64,000 bases of DNA from assembly GCA_034766995.1 (NCBI GenBank), contig CM068314.1, positions 28,823,208-28,887,207 of the forward strand, given 5' to 3'. Every line of letters starts with the position of its first letter. The stretch's first letter is position 1. Position numbers and translations under genes: made by a program. Source of the stretch: Acanthacorydalis orientalis. Its lineage: Eukaryota; Arthropoda; Insecta; Megaloptera; Corydalidae. Under the pieces are notes generated by a model. The model was given only the letters and a program-made list of their open reading frames with translations, had not been told where the DNA came from and searched no databases. This document shows, in pieces, positions 62,510 to 64,000 of this stretch.

Positions 62510-62800
62510 ATTTAAACTTAAAATACAATTCTTTGCATGAATGCAGAATACAATAGATGATTGAATTGGCCAACTATATCAATATGATGTAACGCTAGAT
62601 ATTATGAGGATATGCTGCTAATTGGGTATCCTAACGTTAGTGACTGTTAGTTATATTTCTGCTACACATCAGATTGAAGTCAAATCTAATTAGGACACAA
62701 TTTGTTAATGTACTTTACGCTGCTGCTATACAGGATTGGATGTAGATATTTCAAGCAGCGAACCTTTCATACATACGCGTACATACGTACCTATATTATT
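62510..62800. promoter_or_regulatory. Moderately complex island
   Basis: Contains GATATGCTGCTAATTGGGTA near 62610 and TTTACGCTGCTGCTATACAG near 62714. No open frame. Candidate regulatory DNA. Confidence 0.2.
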
Positions 62801-63262
62801 GAATTATATGTGTACACATTTTTTTCTGGTTAACTCATATTTAAATACAAAACTCTCTACGATAATTTGTTCCACTGAGATGGACAGCTGAAATTTATGT
62901 AGAATGTCATTGCAAATGTTAAAATTATCATTTTTTTAAAAAATGCTATTTTAAACTAATAGTCATTTGTTAACTTGTACATAAATAATTTGTTTTCATT
63001 TATTACAGATTCAACTATTATAACTTTTAAATCTGTCTTTTAATCAACTACTCTATATTTTCGACAGGAATTCTGTAAATATTAATGAAATCAATGTAAT
63101 AGAGTTTGAAATTAAACCAAAAAGGTCCACATTTTATTTCTTCAAATAATTTTTCCCATAATGCTTAATTAATTTCTTTTTAATATACTGATTTTATATT
63201 TACAGTCAAATTATTATCTCTCTCTCTCTGTATATATATATATATATAAATAAATATATACA

Positions 63263-63298
<36 letters not shown>

Positions 63299-64000
63299 CA
63301 TACCTATAAATAAACTTTGTTAACTTTGATAATTCTAATTATAGAAAGTATAACCCTTTGAAAATTATTTATTCTTTAAAAAATATTTTAATAATATATC
63401 TACAGATTTGTTTTAATAAATAAACTAGCCACATTCAATCTTACTTATCTTCAATACTTTTTTATGAATAAAAATCTATTTTTCAACCATATATCTTTAC
63501 TAGCAAAAAATATAAACCTAATCGCTAATTTAACATTTTCAACTGGTTTGAATCGTTAAAAAATATATCAAATTTGTGACTTTTTTAAAAACTACCATCA
63601 GATTTATCGATTTCAATTTTTGCAGATGTTTTTACTTGTATTTAAAAAAGTGAAAATAATTCGAATGCATCCGAAAGAAGTTAAATCTATTCCAATTTTA
63701 ATATCAATATCAATTTTAGCTTTAATATCACATATGTATGAAATCTAATATGATGAACAACATTTTAACGATTTCTAAAAATCGTTATCAATTATTTTGG
63801 CATCAAAATTACTACTTTTTTATTTACATACATATATATATATATATATGTATATGTATATATAACGAATTTTTATTTCCGTAGTTTATACAATAAAGAC
63901 ATTTTTACTCTTTTACTTTTTATTTATTTTTAAATGTAGGTGAAATTTGAAGTCGAACATAATATATGTTTTTGAGATATTATACCAATCAAATTGATAA
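62800..64000. other. AT-rich stretch with two TA arrays
   Basis: (TC)n then interrupted (TA)n at 63217-63301, and TA/TG at 63831-63863. Nothing else recognised to the window end. Confidence 0.55.
63217..63301. repeat. (TC)n and interrupted (TA)n microsatellite
   Basis: About 12 bp of TC, then TA runs broken by AAATAAA and ACA. Confidence 0.94.

Noticed and set aside
1..64000. CRISPR arrays, bacterial operons, rRNA or tRNA genes
   Set aside because: Looked for on both strands; no regularly spaced repeat-spacer pattern, no tRNA cloverleaf with a TTCGA-type arm and no rRNA-like blocks were seen. A tRNAscan or Rfam run would settle small RNAs.

Overview
The window looks like a noncoding part of a very AT-rich animal genome, most likely an insect. 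The reasons are: no dense bacterial-type ORFs, splice-site-like exon boundaries, around forty (TA)n microsatellites, and many decayed Tc1/mariner-type transposons plus one hAT fragment of types common in insects. No intact gene lies fully inside the window. Most open frames are short and look like chance frames in AT repeats or in less AT-rich islands. The order of the insect cannot be settled from the sequence.

Best coding evidence: a 3'-terminal exon on the + strand at 4567-4697, with a long pyrimidine tract and CAG acceptor, 42 codons and a stop. Its peptide resembles the extreme C-terminal tail of Dachshund (dac/DACH) proteins, so positions 1-4566 would be the last intron and the rest of the window 3'UTR and downstream intergenic DNA. 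A second acceptor in the same splice phase at 9231-9232 leads to a 10-codon tail and stop, and may be an alternative last exon. Both are predictions; the dac identification rests on a remembered family pattern, not on a search.

Mobile elements: (i) four short mariners of about 550-570 bp with TTAGGTTGGTAG-type ends (2741, 31990, 35553, 52276) keep the N-terminal helix-turn-helix part of the transposase and lack the catalytic part; (ii) three short mariners of about 520-570 bp with TTAGGTGTA-type ends (9731, 41165, 47990) share one internal deletion that joins the transposase N-terminus to its C-terminus; (iii) one 0.8-kb mariner (55288-56093) keeps the three catalytic aspartates but not the DNA-binding domain; (iv) a rotted mariner transposase at about 13000-14025; (v) a hAT dimerisation-domain fragment with one terminal repeat (46436-46773); (vi) four copies of a palindromic 190-250 bp TA-flanked MITE (11707, 18564, 27090, 58655); (vii) an imperfect foldback at 40451-40634. 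Many of these abut (TA)n arrays.

Between these lie roughly fifteen less AT-rich, complex-sequence islands of 150-600 bp (for example at 3580, 12170, 17190, 18930, 20740, 23700, 28400, 37620, 42420, 49870, 51250, 53040, 54400, 60880). They carry no convincing genes. Spaced islands in a gene-poor stretch beside a developmental regulator would fit conserved enhancers, but this needs cross-species alignment. No CRISPR array, rRNA, tRNA or bacterial operon was seen.
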